64,000 nt of DNA from Brevundimonas sp. (GTDB lineage: Bacteria > Pseudomonadota > Alphaproteobacteria > Caulobacterales > Caulobacteraceae). Both the position numbers and the translations under genes were made by a program. Location: positions 1 through 64,000 of the forward strand of contig NZ_JAUSOE010000049.1 of assembly GCF_030656255.1 (NCBI RefSeq), given 5' to 3'. Below the pieces are notes generated by a model that saw only the letters and a program-made list of their open reading frames with translations, made no database searches and had not been told where the DNA came from. Shown here in pieces: positions 30,826 to 39,255 of the stretch. Position 1 is the stretch's first letter. Every line of letters begins with the position of its first letter.

Positions 30826-32122
30826 CGCGACCCCCGATCAGATCGACGGCGCGGCCGCAAAAGGGCGGCTGGATCGTCTGCGCGCCGGCCTGAAGCGCCG
30901 TCACGCGAAAGAGACTCGGTTCAAGTGGTACGGCCGTCTGGCCATCGCCGCCGCCATGATCTTCCTGGCGATCCTGATGGTGCGCATCGTCGCCCAGGGC
31001 CACACCGCCTTCTACACCCACACAGTCACCGTGCCGGTCTATATGGATCCAGCACGGGTGGATCGGGCCTATCCCCAGGGGTCCAACTTCGAACAGCTGG
31101 CGGCCGAGCAGCAGCTGAAGCGCTGGGGCATTCAGGACGATGCGGCGGGCGCCGCCTCCCGCCAGATGAAGGCCCTGTTTTCTTCCGAGCTGAAGTTCGT
31201 CGCCGCCGACCTGGTCGCCAAGCGGTCGGACGTCATCGGCGAGACCGTGCCCTTGGCCGTGCCTCTGTCGGACGAGGCGGACCTGTATCTGAAGGGCGAA
31301 ATCTCGAAGGATACGCCGGAAGACCAGCGCCGTCTGACCGACCAGCAGCTCGCCTGGCTGGACCGGATGCAGGCCGAAGGCGTCGTCGGTTCGCACTTCA
31401 ATACCGCCCTGTTCACCAACGGCGACTCGACCCAGCCGGAACTGGCTGGCGTGCTGGGGGCCGTAGTCGGTTCGGCCCTGATGCTGATGGTCACGGCCCT
31501 GATCGCCATTCCGCTGGGCGTCGGCGCCGCCGTCTGGCTGGAAGAGTTCGCCCCGAAGAACAAGCTGACCGACATCATCGAGGTCAACATCAACAACCTC
31601 GCCGCCGTGCCGTCGATCGTCTACGGCCTGCTGGGTCTGGCTCTGTTCATCAACTGGATGCATCTGCCGCGCGCCAGTCCGATCGTCGGTGGTCTGGTTC
31701 TGGCCCTGATGGCACTGCCGACCCTGGTGATCGCCACGCGCTCGGCGCTGAAGGCCGTCCCGCCGTCCATTCGCGAAGCCGCCCTGGCCATGGGCGCCTC
31801 CAAGACCCAGACGGTGTTCAGCCACGTCCTGCCTCTGGCCATGCCCGGCGTGATGACCGGCGCGATCATCTCCATGGCGCACGCCCTGGGCGAGACCGCA
31901 CCGCTGCTGCTGATCGGCATGGTCAGCTTCGTTCCCGGCGTGCCGCATGCGATCGACCAGCCGGTCGGCGCCCTGCCTTCGCTGATCTACATCTGGGAGA
32001 ACGCCTCCGAGCGGGCGTTCCACGAACGCACCGCTGCTGCGATCATCGTTCTTCTGGTCTTCATGATCATCATGAACACGGCGGCCATCATCCTGAGGCG
32101 GCGCTTCGAGCGTCGGTGGTAA
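30818..32122 (+). CDS. pstA: Phosphate ABC transporter permease PstA
   Basis: The second permease, 434 residues. It starts inside the end of pstC. A cytoplasmic N-terminus and one helix ([20 protein letters not shown]) lead into a large periplasmic insert (about residues 60-200) of the DUF3333 type seen in alphaproteobacterial PstA. The permease core then follows, with [18 protein letters not shown] and the coupling loop [25 protein letters not shown]. The C-terminus ends in RRRFERRW. It is followed closely by pstB. Confidence 0.95.
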   Translation: MTDATPDQIDGAAAKGRLDRLRAGLKRRHAKETRFKWYGRLAIAAAMIFLAILMVRIVAQGHTAFYTHTVTVPVYMDPARVDRAYPQGSNFEQLAAEQQLKRWGIQDDAAGAASRQMKALFSSELKFVAADLVAKRSDVIGETVPLAVPLSDEADLYLKGEISKDTPEDQRRLTDQQLAWLDRMQAEGVVGSHFNTALFTNGDSTQPELAGVLGAVVGSALMLMVTALIAIPLGVGAAVWLEEFAPKNKLTDIIEVNINNLAAVPSIVYGLLGLALFINWMHLPRASPIVGGLVLALMALPTLVIATRSALKAVPPSIREAALAMGASKTQTVFSHVLPLAMPGVMTGAIISMAHALGETAPLLLIGMVSFVPGVPHAIDQPVGALPSLIYIWENASERAFHERTAAAIIVLLVFMIIMNTAAIILRRRFERRW

Positions 32123-32126
32123 GAGA

Positions 32127-33077
32127 ATGAAATTCCGTATTTTCCGTTCTGCCGAAGACCAGACCGGCGCCGGTCCTGTCGATCCGACCGAATCCGTTCG
32201 CATGGGCGGCCAGGTCTTGCCTGAAGCCACGTCCCCCAAGGCCGACGCCGTGGTGGAAGCCCGCATGGAAGACGCGACGCCGACGGACGGTCCGACCGTG
32301 GTCGCTACTCCGCCGACCGGACCGATCAAGATCGCGGCGCGCGACGTCTCCGTCTTCTATGACGGCAAGCAGGCGCTGTATGACGTCTCGCTGGATATTC
32401 CGGACAAGACGGTCACGGCCCTGATCGGGCCGTCGGGTTGCGGCAAGTCGACCTTCCTGCGGACCATGAACCGCATGAACGACACGATTGCGGGCTGCAA
32501 GGTCACCGGCCGGATCGCGATGGACGATGAGGACATCAATGACCGGTCCATCGACCCGGTCCTGCTGCGCGCCCGTGTCGGCATGGTGTTCCAGCGCCCG
32601 AACCCCTTCCCGAAATCCATCTACGAAAACGTCGCCTACGGGCCCAAGATCCATGGTCTGGTCAGCGCCAAGTCCGAGATGGACGGCGTGGTCGAAAGCG
32701 CCCTGAAACGCGCCGGCCTGTGGGAAGAGGTCGCCGATCGCCTGCAATCGTCGGCCATGGGCCTGTCGGGCGGCCAGCAGCAGCGTCTGGTCATCGCCCG
32801 CGCCATCGCCGTGAACCCGGAAGTGATCCTGATGGACGAGCCCTGCTCGGCCCTGGACCCCATCGCCACGGCGCGGATCGAGGAACTGATCGACGAACTG
32901 CGCGAGCGGTTCTGCATCGTCATCGTCACCCACTCGATGGCCCAGGCCGCGCGGGTGTCGCAACGGACCGCCTTCTTCCACATGGGCCGTCTGGTCGAGA
33001 CCGGCGACACGGAAGACATCTTCCAGAATCCCCGCGAGCGGCGCACCCTCGACTACATCACGGGACGCTTCGGCTGA
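32127..33077 (+). CDS. pstB: Phosphate ABC transporter ATPase PstB
   Basis: ATP-binding subunit of the Pst importer and part of the PhoR signalling complex. The 316 residues include an N-terminal extension of about 65 residues before the usual start of the fold. Walker A is GPSGCGKST, the signature LSGGQQQRL, and Walker [13 protein letters not shown], followed by the switch His in IVTHSM. TAAGAGA precedes the start. The stop shares one base with phoU (TGATG). Confidence 0.97.
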   Translation: MKFRIFRSAEDQTGAGPVDPTESVRMGGQVLPEATSPKADAVVEARMEDATPTDGPTVVATPPTGPIKIAARDVSVFYDGKQALYDVSLDIPDKTVTALIGPSGCGKSTFLRTMNRMNDTIAGCKVTGRIAMDDEDINDRSIDPVLLRARVGMVFQRPNPFPKSIYENVAYGPKIHGLVSAKSEMDGVVESALKRAGLWEEVADRLQSSAMGLSGGQQQRLVIARAIAVNPEVILMDEPCSALDPIATARIEELIDELRERFCIVIVTHSMAQAARVSQRTAFFHMGRLVETGDTEDIFQNPRERRTLDYITGRFG

Positions 33078-33808
33078 TGAACCAGCACACGGTCAAGGCT
33101 TACGGCGACGAACTGAACCAGATCACGGCCGAGGTCGCCCGCATGGGAGGCCTGGCCGAGGCCCAGGTCTCGGACGCCATCGATTCCGTCGCCCGGCGCG
33201 ACGTGGCCTTGGCGCGCGCCGTGGTGGACCGCGACCTGAAGCTCGACGCCCTGCAACGGGATATCGAGCGTAAGGCCATCCGCCTGATCGCCCTGCGCCA
33301 GCCGGTCGCCAGCGACCTGCGTCGGACCCTGGGCGCCATGAAGATGGCGTCGGACCTGGAACGCACCGGCGACCTGGCCAAGAACATCGCCAAGCGGGCG
33401 CTGATCCTGGCGGAAGCCGAGCCGATGCAACCCCTGACGCGTTCGATCGAACGGATGGGCCGTCTGGTTTCGACCCGTCTGCGCGACGTTCTGGACGCCT
33501 ACACCGCTTCCGAGCTCGATCGCGCCGTGGCCGTCTGGCAGACGGATGACGAGGTGGACGAGCATTACAACGCCATGTTCCGCGAACTGCTGACCTACAT
33601 GATGGGCGACCCGCGCACGATCGGCGCCTGCACCCATCTGTTGTTCATGGCCAAGAACCTGGAACGGATCGGCGACCACGCGACCAATATCGCCGAGACC
33701 GTCCACTACGAGATCACCGGCGACGACATGGTGGGCGAGCGTCCGCGCGCCCTGCCGGGCGCGGAAGACGAGACCTCGACGCCTAACCTGACGACCAACT
33801 CGCACTAA
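33077..33808 (+). CDS. phoU: Phosphate signalling protein PhoU
   Basis: PhoU links the Pst transporter to PhoR and represses the Pho response when phosphate is plentiful. The 243-residue all-helical protein has two repeats with metal-binding E-x-x-x-D-type motifs (DLERTGDLAKNIAKRA and NLERIGDHATNIAE). The start codon shares its A with the pstB stop, so translation is coupled. A reading that begins upstream at 32720 is a different-frame artefact over pstB. phoB follows after 20 bases. Confidence 0.95.
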   Translation: MNQHTVKAYGDELNQITAEVARMGGLAEAQVSDAIDSVARRDVALARAVVDRDLKLDALQRDIERKAIRLIALRQPVASDLRRTLGAMKMASDLERTGDLAKNIAKRALILAEAEPMQPLTRSIERMGRLVSTRLRDVLDAYTASELDRAVAVWQTDDEVDEHYNAMFRELLTYMMGDPRTIGACTHLLFMAKNLERIGDHATNIAETVHYEITGDDMVGERPRALPGAEDETSTPNLTTNSH

Positions 33809-33828
33809 GCCGAGACTGGAGACCCGAA

Positions 33829-34521
33829 GTGCAGCCCTATATTCTTGTGATGGAAGACGAGGACGCGCTTGCGACCTTGCTTCAGTACAATCTCGAGAAG
33901 GAAGGTTACGACGTCGCCGTCGCTTCCGACGGTGAAGAGGGCATGCTGCAGATCGACGAGCGTCAGCCCGATCTGGTCCTGCTGGACTGGATGCTGCCGA
34001 AACTGTCGGGGATCGAGGTCTGCCGCCGTATTCGGGGCAAGGCCGAGACACGCAACCTGCCGGTCATCATGCTGACGGCGCGGGGCGAGGAAAGCGACCG
34101 GGTTCGTGGCCTGGACACCGGCGCCGACGACTATCTGACCAAACCCTTCTCGATGGTCGAACTGATCGCCCGCATCCGCGCCGTTCTGCGTCGCATCCGT
34201 CCGGGTCTGGCCGACGACCGGCTGAACCACGGCGACATCATCATCGACCGCGTCTCCCACCGGGTGAAGCGCTCGGGCCAGGAAGTGCATCTGGGCCCGA
34301 CCGAGTTCCGACTGCTGGATCATTTCATGCAGCATCCGGGCCGGGTCTTCAGCCGCGAACAGTTGCTGGACGCCGTCTGGGGCTCGGACGTCTATGTCGA
34401 AGCCCGGACGGTGGACGTCCACGTCGGCCGCCTGCGCAAGGCCCTGTCCATAGGCGACGACAGCGCCAACCCGATCCGCACCGTGCGCTCGGCGGGTTAT
34501 TCGCTGGATCTGGAAGGCTAG
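33829..34521 (+). CDS. phoB: Phosphate regulon response regulator PhoB
   Basis: PhoB is an OmpR-family response regulator that binds Pho boxes such as those upstream of phoR and pstC. The 230-residue protein starts at GTG after GGAG. The receiver domain has acidic residues MEDED near 8-12, phospho-Asp 53 (LLDWMLP) and the Lys in YLTKPFS. The C-terminal winged helix includes LGPTEFRLLDHFMQHPGRV and RTVDVHVGRLRKAL. It ends the phoR-pst-phoU-phoB unit and is followed by a strong terminator. Confidence 0.97.
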   Translation: MQPYILVMEDEDALATLLQYNLEKEGYDVAVASDGEEGMLQIDERQPDLVLLDWMLPKLSGIEVCRRIRGKAETRNLPVIMLTARGEESDRVRGLDTGADDYLTKPFSMVELIARIRAVLRRIRPGLADDRLNHGDIIIDRVSHRVKRSGQEVHLGPTEFRLLDHFMQHPGRVFSREQLLDAVWGSDVYVEARTVDVHVGRLRKALSIGDDSANPIRTVRSAGYSLDLEG

Positions 34522-34524
34522 ACA

Positions 34525-34555
34525 AAAAGGGGCGGCCGGATCGGCCGCCCCTTTT
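34525..34555. terminator. Bidirectional terminator between phoB and hslO
   Basis: AAAAGGGGCGGCCGA-type stem with its complement TCGGCCGCCCCTTTT. It has A-tracts and T-tracts on both sides and sits between two convergent genes. Confidence 0.85.
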
Positions 34556-34558
34556 CAT

Positions 34559-35506
34559 TCAGATTTGTTCGGCCACGATCTCGTCCGGCTCAAGGGCGTA
34601 GACGGTGGCGCAGTATTCGCAGGTGACGCGGATCTTGCCGTCGTCCTCGACCATGTCGCCCCGTTCGGCGGGGTCGAAGGAAGCCAGGACCGAGGCGATG
34701 CGCTCCCTGGAACAACGACAGACGGCCGTCAGCGCCCGTGCGCCTTCCAGCCGCACGCCGTCTTCGTGGAACAGTCGGAACAGCAGGGTTTCAGGCGAAA
34801 TAGTCGGGTCGATCAGCTCGTCGTCGCCCAGGGTGCCGAACAGGGCGCGGGTGCGGTCCCAGACCTCTTCGGTCGAGCCGCGCGCCTCGTCGCCGGCGAT
34901 GATCTGGATCATCGCCCCACCGGCGCGCCATTGTGAGCCGGCCTCGGTCAGGACCTCGCCGACCGCCAAGCGGACCTTGGTCGGCACCTGTTCGGACTGC
35001 TGGAAATAGTGTTCGGCGCACAGCGACAGGCTTTCGCCCTCGATGGGGGTGATCCCTTGTGTGCGTTCGAAATCGGGGCCGCGATCCAGGGTCATGACGA
35101 AGACGCCCTGGCCCAGAAGGGTCTGGGCGCCGGGACGGGCGAACCCCTTCGACGCCTCGGCCACCTCGGCCTCGTCATAGCGGCAATAGCCGCGCAGCGT
35201 GCCGTCGGTGCCGTAATCGGCGACGACATAGCGGACCGGACCGTCGCCCTGGGCCTGGACCATCAGGCGGCCGTCGAACTTCAGGCTGGACCCGATCAGG
35301 GCCGCCAAGGCGCAGGCCTCGCCCAGCAGGGCGGCGACTGGCTCGGGATAGGCGTGGGCGGCCAGGATCTTGTCTATGGTCGCGCCTAGACGGACCAGGC
35401 GGCCGCGCACAGGCCAGCCCTCGATCTGGAAGGCGGCGGCCAGATCGTCGGAAACGGCGGATTGAGGCGCGTGATCGGTCACGGCAGGGTCCTTGAACGG
35501 CGTCAT
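34559..35506 (-). CDS. hslO: Redox-regulated chaperone Hsp33
   Basis: Hsp33 is a holdase activated by oxidation of a zinc-bound Cys cluster. From the ATG at 35506 (MTPFKDPAVTDHAPQ) it has 315 residues; the open frame extending to 35980 adds unconserved sequence. The N-terminal domain includes LGEACALAALIGSSLKFDGRL-like blocks and ESLSLCAEHYFQQSEQVPT. The C-terminal redox switch is CRC (AVCRCSRERI) and CEYC, spaced about 30 residues apart as in the CXC-X27-32-CXXC motif. Confidence 0.96.
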   Translation of the reverse strand: MTPFKDPAVTDHAPQSAVSDDLAAAFQIEGWPVRGRLVRLGATIDKILAAHAYPEPVAALLGEACALAALIGSSLKFDGRLMVQAQGDGPVRYVVADYGTDGTLRGYCRYDEAEVAEASKGFARPGAQTLLGQGVFVMTLDRGPDFERTQGITPIEGESLSLCAEHYFQQSEQVPTKVRLAVGEVLTEAGSQWRAGGAMIQIIAGDEARGSTEEVWDRTRALFGTLGDDELIDPTISPETLLFRLFHEDGVRLEGARALTAVCRCSRERIASVLASFDPAERGDMVEDDGKIRVTCEYCATVYALEPDEIVAEQI

Positions 35507-35610
35507 TTCGGGATCGCGGCTATTTAGGCACCCTGAGCCCCCTTGATAAGGGGGGATGATCGGCCCCGAGTTTGCGCACGGGCGTGACGGGCCGCAAACC
35601 CGCGCGCAAA

Positions 35611-35673
35611 CCTCGAAAAACCTGTAGAATCCGCCTCGACAAACCCGGAGAAACCTCGAGAAATTGTCGAGGT
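35611..35673 (+). promoter_or_regulatory. Repeat-rich promoter region of the SDR gene
   Basis: The gap upstream of the SDR gene has recurring AAACCTCGA-like words (near 35609 and 35651) and an inverted repeat ACCTCGA-GAAATTG-TCGAGGT at 35653-35673, about 20 bases before the start. A regulator-binding site or leader hairpin is likely. The regulator is unknown. Confidence 0.35.
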
Positions 35674-35693
35674 CTGGACGCGAGGAACGGTCA

Positions 35694-37136
35694 ATGCGCG
35701 CGAAGCCTGTGCTGAAGCCCTTGGGCGAACAGTCCATCGTCGTCACCGGCGCGACCTCGGGCGTGGGGCTGGCGACGGCGCGACGCGCGGCGCGGGCCGG
35801 CGCGCGGGTGTTTCTGATCGCGCGGGGCGAAGGCGACCTGCGGGCCCTGTGCGAAGAGTTGCAGGCCCAAGGGGCGCGGGTGGCCTGGGCCGCCGCCGAC
35901 GTGGCCGATCCGGAGGCGCTGAAGGCGGCGGTGGACAAGTGCGTGCGACTGTTCGGCGGCTTCGACACCTGGGTCAACAACGCCGGGGTCGGGATGTTCG
36001 GGTCGATCCGCGAGACCCGCCTGGAGGATCAGCGCCGCCTGTTCGAGACCAACTACTGGGGCGTGGTCAACGGGTCGCTGGCGGCGGTCGAGCATCTGCG
36101 GCCGCGGCCGGGCGGCGGGGCGGTGATCAATGTCGGCTCGATCCTGTCGGACCTGCCGCTGCCGGTGCAGGGGGTCTATGCGGCGTCCAAACATGCGGTG
36201 AAGGGGTTCACCAACGCCCTGCGTATCGAACTGCTGCGCGAGCGGGCGCCCATAACCGTCAGCCTGGTCAAGCCCGGCGCGATCGATACGCCTTACAGCC
36301 GCCACGCCCGCAACCTGACCGGTCAGGCGGTGCACAATCCGCAGCCGGTCTATGCGACCCATGTGGTGGCCGACACCATCCTGTATTGCGCCACCCATCC
36401 GATCCGCGAGATCACGGTGGGCGGGGGAGGGCGCGTCATTGCGTCTTTCTACTCAGCTTTGCCGGGGATTGCGGAACCTCTTCTGGCGCGGTTCGCTCCG
36501 TCTTTGATGCGGGACCGCCGTTCCGCCTATCGGCCGTACGACGACGGGCTCTATGACCCGACCGAGGACGGCCTCGATGAAGAGGTTCACTATCCTATGG
36601 TCCGTAATTTCAGCGCCCTAGCCGAAGTCCGCAAACATCCCGGCATCACCGCCGGCAGTCTGGTCGCCCTTGCCGTCGGCGCGGCGGCGGTTCTGTATCT
36701 GACGCAACGCAGCGGCCCGACCCGCTATCAGCGCATCCGGACCCGCATCGATCCGCGTGGATGGGTCGATACCGCCGACCTGCGGGACCGATTCCATGAC
36801 GCCGTCGACGCCTTCCGTTATCGCGCCGAAGAAGCGGGCGAGCGGGCGGGGGAATTCTCGCGCGACGCCGGCCACCGCGCCTCCGACGCCGTGAATGACG
36901 CGCGCGAGCGTGCGGACGAGCTGTTCCGCTCGGCCCGCAAGGGCTCCAGGAAGGCGCTGAAGAAGCACGGCAAGACGGCGCGTCGTTATGCTGACGACGC
37001 GGGAACCTATGCCCGCGATCACGCCCGCGAGGGCGGTGCGCTGCTGGCCGTCGCCACCATAGCCGCCGCTGTCGGCGCGGCCGTGCTGGAAAGCCGGCGC
37101 CCGGACAGCCACGTGCGCCGGATCGCACGCTTCTGA
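35694..37136 (+). CDS. Short-chain dehydrogenase fused to a membrane-anchored helical tail
   Basis: From the ATG at 35694 (GAGGA upstream) it has 480 residues. Residues 1-~260 form a classical SDR: cofactor motif TGATSGVG, NNAGVG, catalytic Ser (VGSILSD) and YAASK. The rest is not SDR. After about 50 linker residues comes a membrane helix (TAGSLVALAVGAAAVLYL). A charged, Ala/Arg-rich helix of about 100 residues follows (FRYRAEEAGERAGEFSRDAG...), and a second hydrophobic stretch (GALLAVATIAAAVGAAVL) closes before a basic tail. The tail resembles DUF883/YtxH-type membrane-anchored helical proteins, by look only. Substrate unknown. Confidence 0.85.
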   Translation: MRAKPVLKPLGEQSIVVTGATSGVGLATARRAARAGARVFLIARGEGDLRALCEELQAQGARVAWAAADVADPEALKAAVDKCVRLFGGFDTWVNNAGVGMFGSIRETRLEDQRRLFETNYWGVVNGSLAAVEHLRPRPGGGAVINVGSILSDLPLPVQGVYAASKHAVKGFTNALRIELLRERAPITVSLVKPGAIDTPYSRHARNLTGQAVHNPQPVYATHVVADTILYCATHPIREITVGGGGRVIASFYSALPGIAEPLLARFAPSLMRDRRSAYRPYDDGLYDPTEDGLDEEVHYPMVRNFSALAEVRKHPGITAGSLVALAVGAAAVLYLTQRSGPTRYQRIRTRIDPRGWVDTADLRDRFHDAVDAFRYRAEEAGERAGEFSRDAGHRASDAVNDARERADELFRSARKGSRKALKKHGKTARRYADDAGTYARDHAREGGALLAVATIAAAVGAAVLESRRPDSHVRRIARF

Positions 37137-37141
37137 TATTT

Positions 37142-37181
37142 CTTGCCGCCCGCCGCGACGAAATTCACGGCGGGCGGCAAG
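37142..37181 (+). terminator. Hairpin after the SDR gene
   Basis: A 14-bp perfect stem (37142-37155 with 37168-37181) and a 12-base loop, 5 bases after the SDR stop. The following T-run is short (GTTTAA), so it is a weak terminator or an RNA-protecting end. Confidence 0.5.
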
Positions 37182-37257
37182 GTTTAAGCGAAACTGAGCC
37201 CCTTCATCAGCAAGGCTCGGCTTTGCTGCGGCGGCGAAGGCCGCTAAGACGCCGCCC

Positions 37258-39150
37258 ATGAGCGCGCGCCCCACACTGATCTTCGACTTCGATTCGACCC
37301 TGGTCGGGTTCGAGACCCTTGAAGCCTTGGCCGATATCGCCCTGGCGGGATCGCCGGAGGCGGATCAAGCCCGCGCCCAGATCGCAGATCTGACAGACCG
37401 GGCCATGTCCGGTGAACTGGCCTTCGGCGAGGCGTTGCGTCGTCGCCTGGCGCTTCTGCCCCTGACTCAGGCCCATGTCGCGGCCTTGGCGGAGACGGCG
37501 CCCGATCACCTGACCGCCTCGGTGCGGCGCAACCTGAACTTCTTCCAGCAGAACAAGGGCAAGGTGGTCATCCTGTCCGGCGGCTTCCGCGAGGTTATCG
37601 CCCCGGTGGCCGAGATGCTGGGTGTGTCGCCCGACCGGGTGCTGTGCAACGACCTGGTCTATGACGCCGAGGGGCGGGTGACTGGAGTGGATGACGCCAA
37701 TCCCTTGTCGCAGGCCGACGGCAAGCCCGCCGTCATCCACGCCCTGAACCTGTCGGGTCGCGTGGTCATGATCGGCGACGGCTGGAACGACGCGGAGGTC
37801 AAGCTCGCCGGCGCCGCCGACGTCTTCTACGCCTTCACCGAGGTGGCGCGCCGCGCGTCTGTGGTCGAGGTCGCCGACGCCGAAGCTGCCTCGTTAGACG
37901 AGGTGCTGCATGCCGAGGGCCTGGTCGGTCGCTGGTCCTTCCCGCGCAGCCGGATGAAGATGCTGTTGCTCGAGAACATCCACCCCGCCGCCGTCGAACG
38001 GCTGGAGGAGGCCGGATATTCGGTGGAGACGGTCAAGGGCGCCCTGGACGAGGAAGATCTGATCGCCGCCATCAAGGGCGTGCATGTGCTGGGCATCCGC
38101 TCCAAGACCACGGTCAGCCGCCGGGTGCTGGAAGAGGCCGACCGGCTGATGGCCGTCGCCGCCTTCTGCATCGGCACCAACCAGATCGATCTGGACGCCG
38201 CCTCCGATCACGGGGTCGCGGTGTTCAACGCCCCCTATTCGAACACCCGTTCGGTCGTGGAACTGGCCATCGGCCTGATGATCGTTCTGATGCGCGACGT
38301 AGTGGACAAGTCCGCCGCCATGCATGTCGGCCAGTGGAACAAGTCGGCGACCGGATCCAAGGAGCTGCGCGGCAAGACCCTGGGCATTGTCGGCTATGGC
38401 GCCATCGGCAGCCAGTTGTCGGTCCTGGCCGAGAACCTGGGGATGCGGGTGCTGTTCTATGACCTGTCGGAACGGCTGGCCCTGGGCAACGCCCGGCGGA
38501 TGCGCTCGCTGGACGCCCTGCTGGCCGAGAGCGACGTCGTCACCCTGCATGTGGACGGCCGCAAGGAGAACGCCAACATCTTCGGCGCTGCCCAGTTCGC
38601 CAGGATGAAGGAAGGCGCGCTGTTCCTGAACCTGTCGCGCGGCCATGTGGTGGACGTCGGCGCCCTGTCTCAGGCCATGGGCTCGGGCCGCGTCGCCGGC
38701 GCCGCCGTTGACGTCTTCCCCGAGGAGCCGCGCACCAACGCCGATCCGTTCGACAGCCCGCTGCAGGGCCTGAAGAACATGATCCTGACGCCCCACATCG
38801 GCGGATCGACCGAGGAGGCGCAGGAGGCCATCGCCGAGTTCGCGGCCGAGCGTCTGCTGGGCTATCTGAACCGGGGCGACACCACCTTCAGCGTCAATCT
38901 GCCGAACGTGCAGTTGGCCGAGGTGTCGGGCGCGCACCGCATCCTGCACATCCACCGGAACCAGCCGGGCGTGCTGGCCGAGCTGAACCGGGCGCTGACG
39001 GCGGCCGGGCTGAACATCCTGGGGCAGCATCTGAAGACCGACGAGCGCACCGGCTATGTGATCACCGACGTGGACCGCGACTACGACCCCGAGGCGCTGC
39101 GGACGTTGAAGACGGTGCCCGGTACGCTGAAGTTCCGCACGCTGCACTAG
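37258..39150 (+). CDS. serA: Fused phosphoserine phosphatase / D-3-phosphoglycerate dehydrogenase
   Basis: A 630-residue protein joining the first and last steps of serine synthesis. Residues 5-~215 are a HAD phosphatase of the SerB type: motif I DFDSTL (D10, D12), motif II SGG at 107, motif III with K156 and GDGWND at 173-178. Residues ~234-630 form a complete SerA: NAD motif GYGAIG at 379-384, catalytic R461, E490 and H513 (NLSRG, FPEEP, TPHIGG), the WNK loop at 360-362 and a C-terminal ACT domain (~556-630). SerA runs collinear with the E. coli serine-inhibited type. There is no frameshift or stop between the halves. Confidence 0.93.
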   Translation: MSARPTLIFDFDSTLVGFETLEALADIALAGSPEADQARAQIADLTDRAMSGELAFGEALRRRLALLPLTQAHVAALAETAPDHLTASVRRNLNFFQQNKGKVVILSGGFREVIAPVAEMLGVSPDRVLCNDLVYDAEGRVTGVDDANPLSQADGKPAVIHALNLSGRVVMIGDGWNDAEVKLAGAADVFYAFTEVARRASVVEVADAEAASLDEVLHAEGLVGRWSFPRSRMKMLLLENIHPAAVERLEEAGYSVETVKGALDEEDLIAAIKGVHVLGIRSKTTVSRRVLEEADRLMAVAAFCIGTNQIDLDAASDHGVAVFNAPYSNTRSVVELAIGLMIVLMRDVVDKSAAMHVGQWNKSATGSKELRGKTLGIVGYGAIGSQLSVLAENLGMRVLFYDLSERLALGNARRMRSLDALLAESDVVTLHVDGRKENANIFGAAQFARMKEGALFLNLSRGHVVDVGALSQAMGSGRVAGAAVDVFPEEPRTNADPFDSPLQGLKNMILTPHIGGSTEEAQEAIAEFAAERLLGYLNRGDTTFSVNLPNVQLAEVSGAHRILHIHRNQPGVLAELNRALTAAGLNILGQHLKTDERTGYVITDVDRDYDPEALRTLKTVPGTLKFRTLH

Positions 39151-39255
39151 CCGTTTTCTTCCGAAGGCTGACGTAGCGGCATCTTGCGCTCCGCGCCAAC
39201 TGGCGCATCCTCCTTTGTAACGGCCGCGATACACGACGGCCGTGGGAGGAAACAT

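Noticed and set aside
30818-33808. Search for pstS within the phosphate cluster
   Set aside because: No periplasmic phosphate-binding protein gene is present between phoR and phoB.
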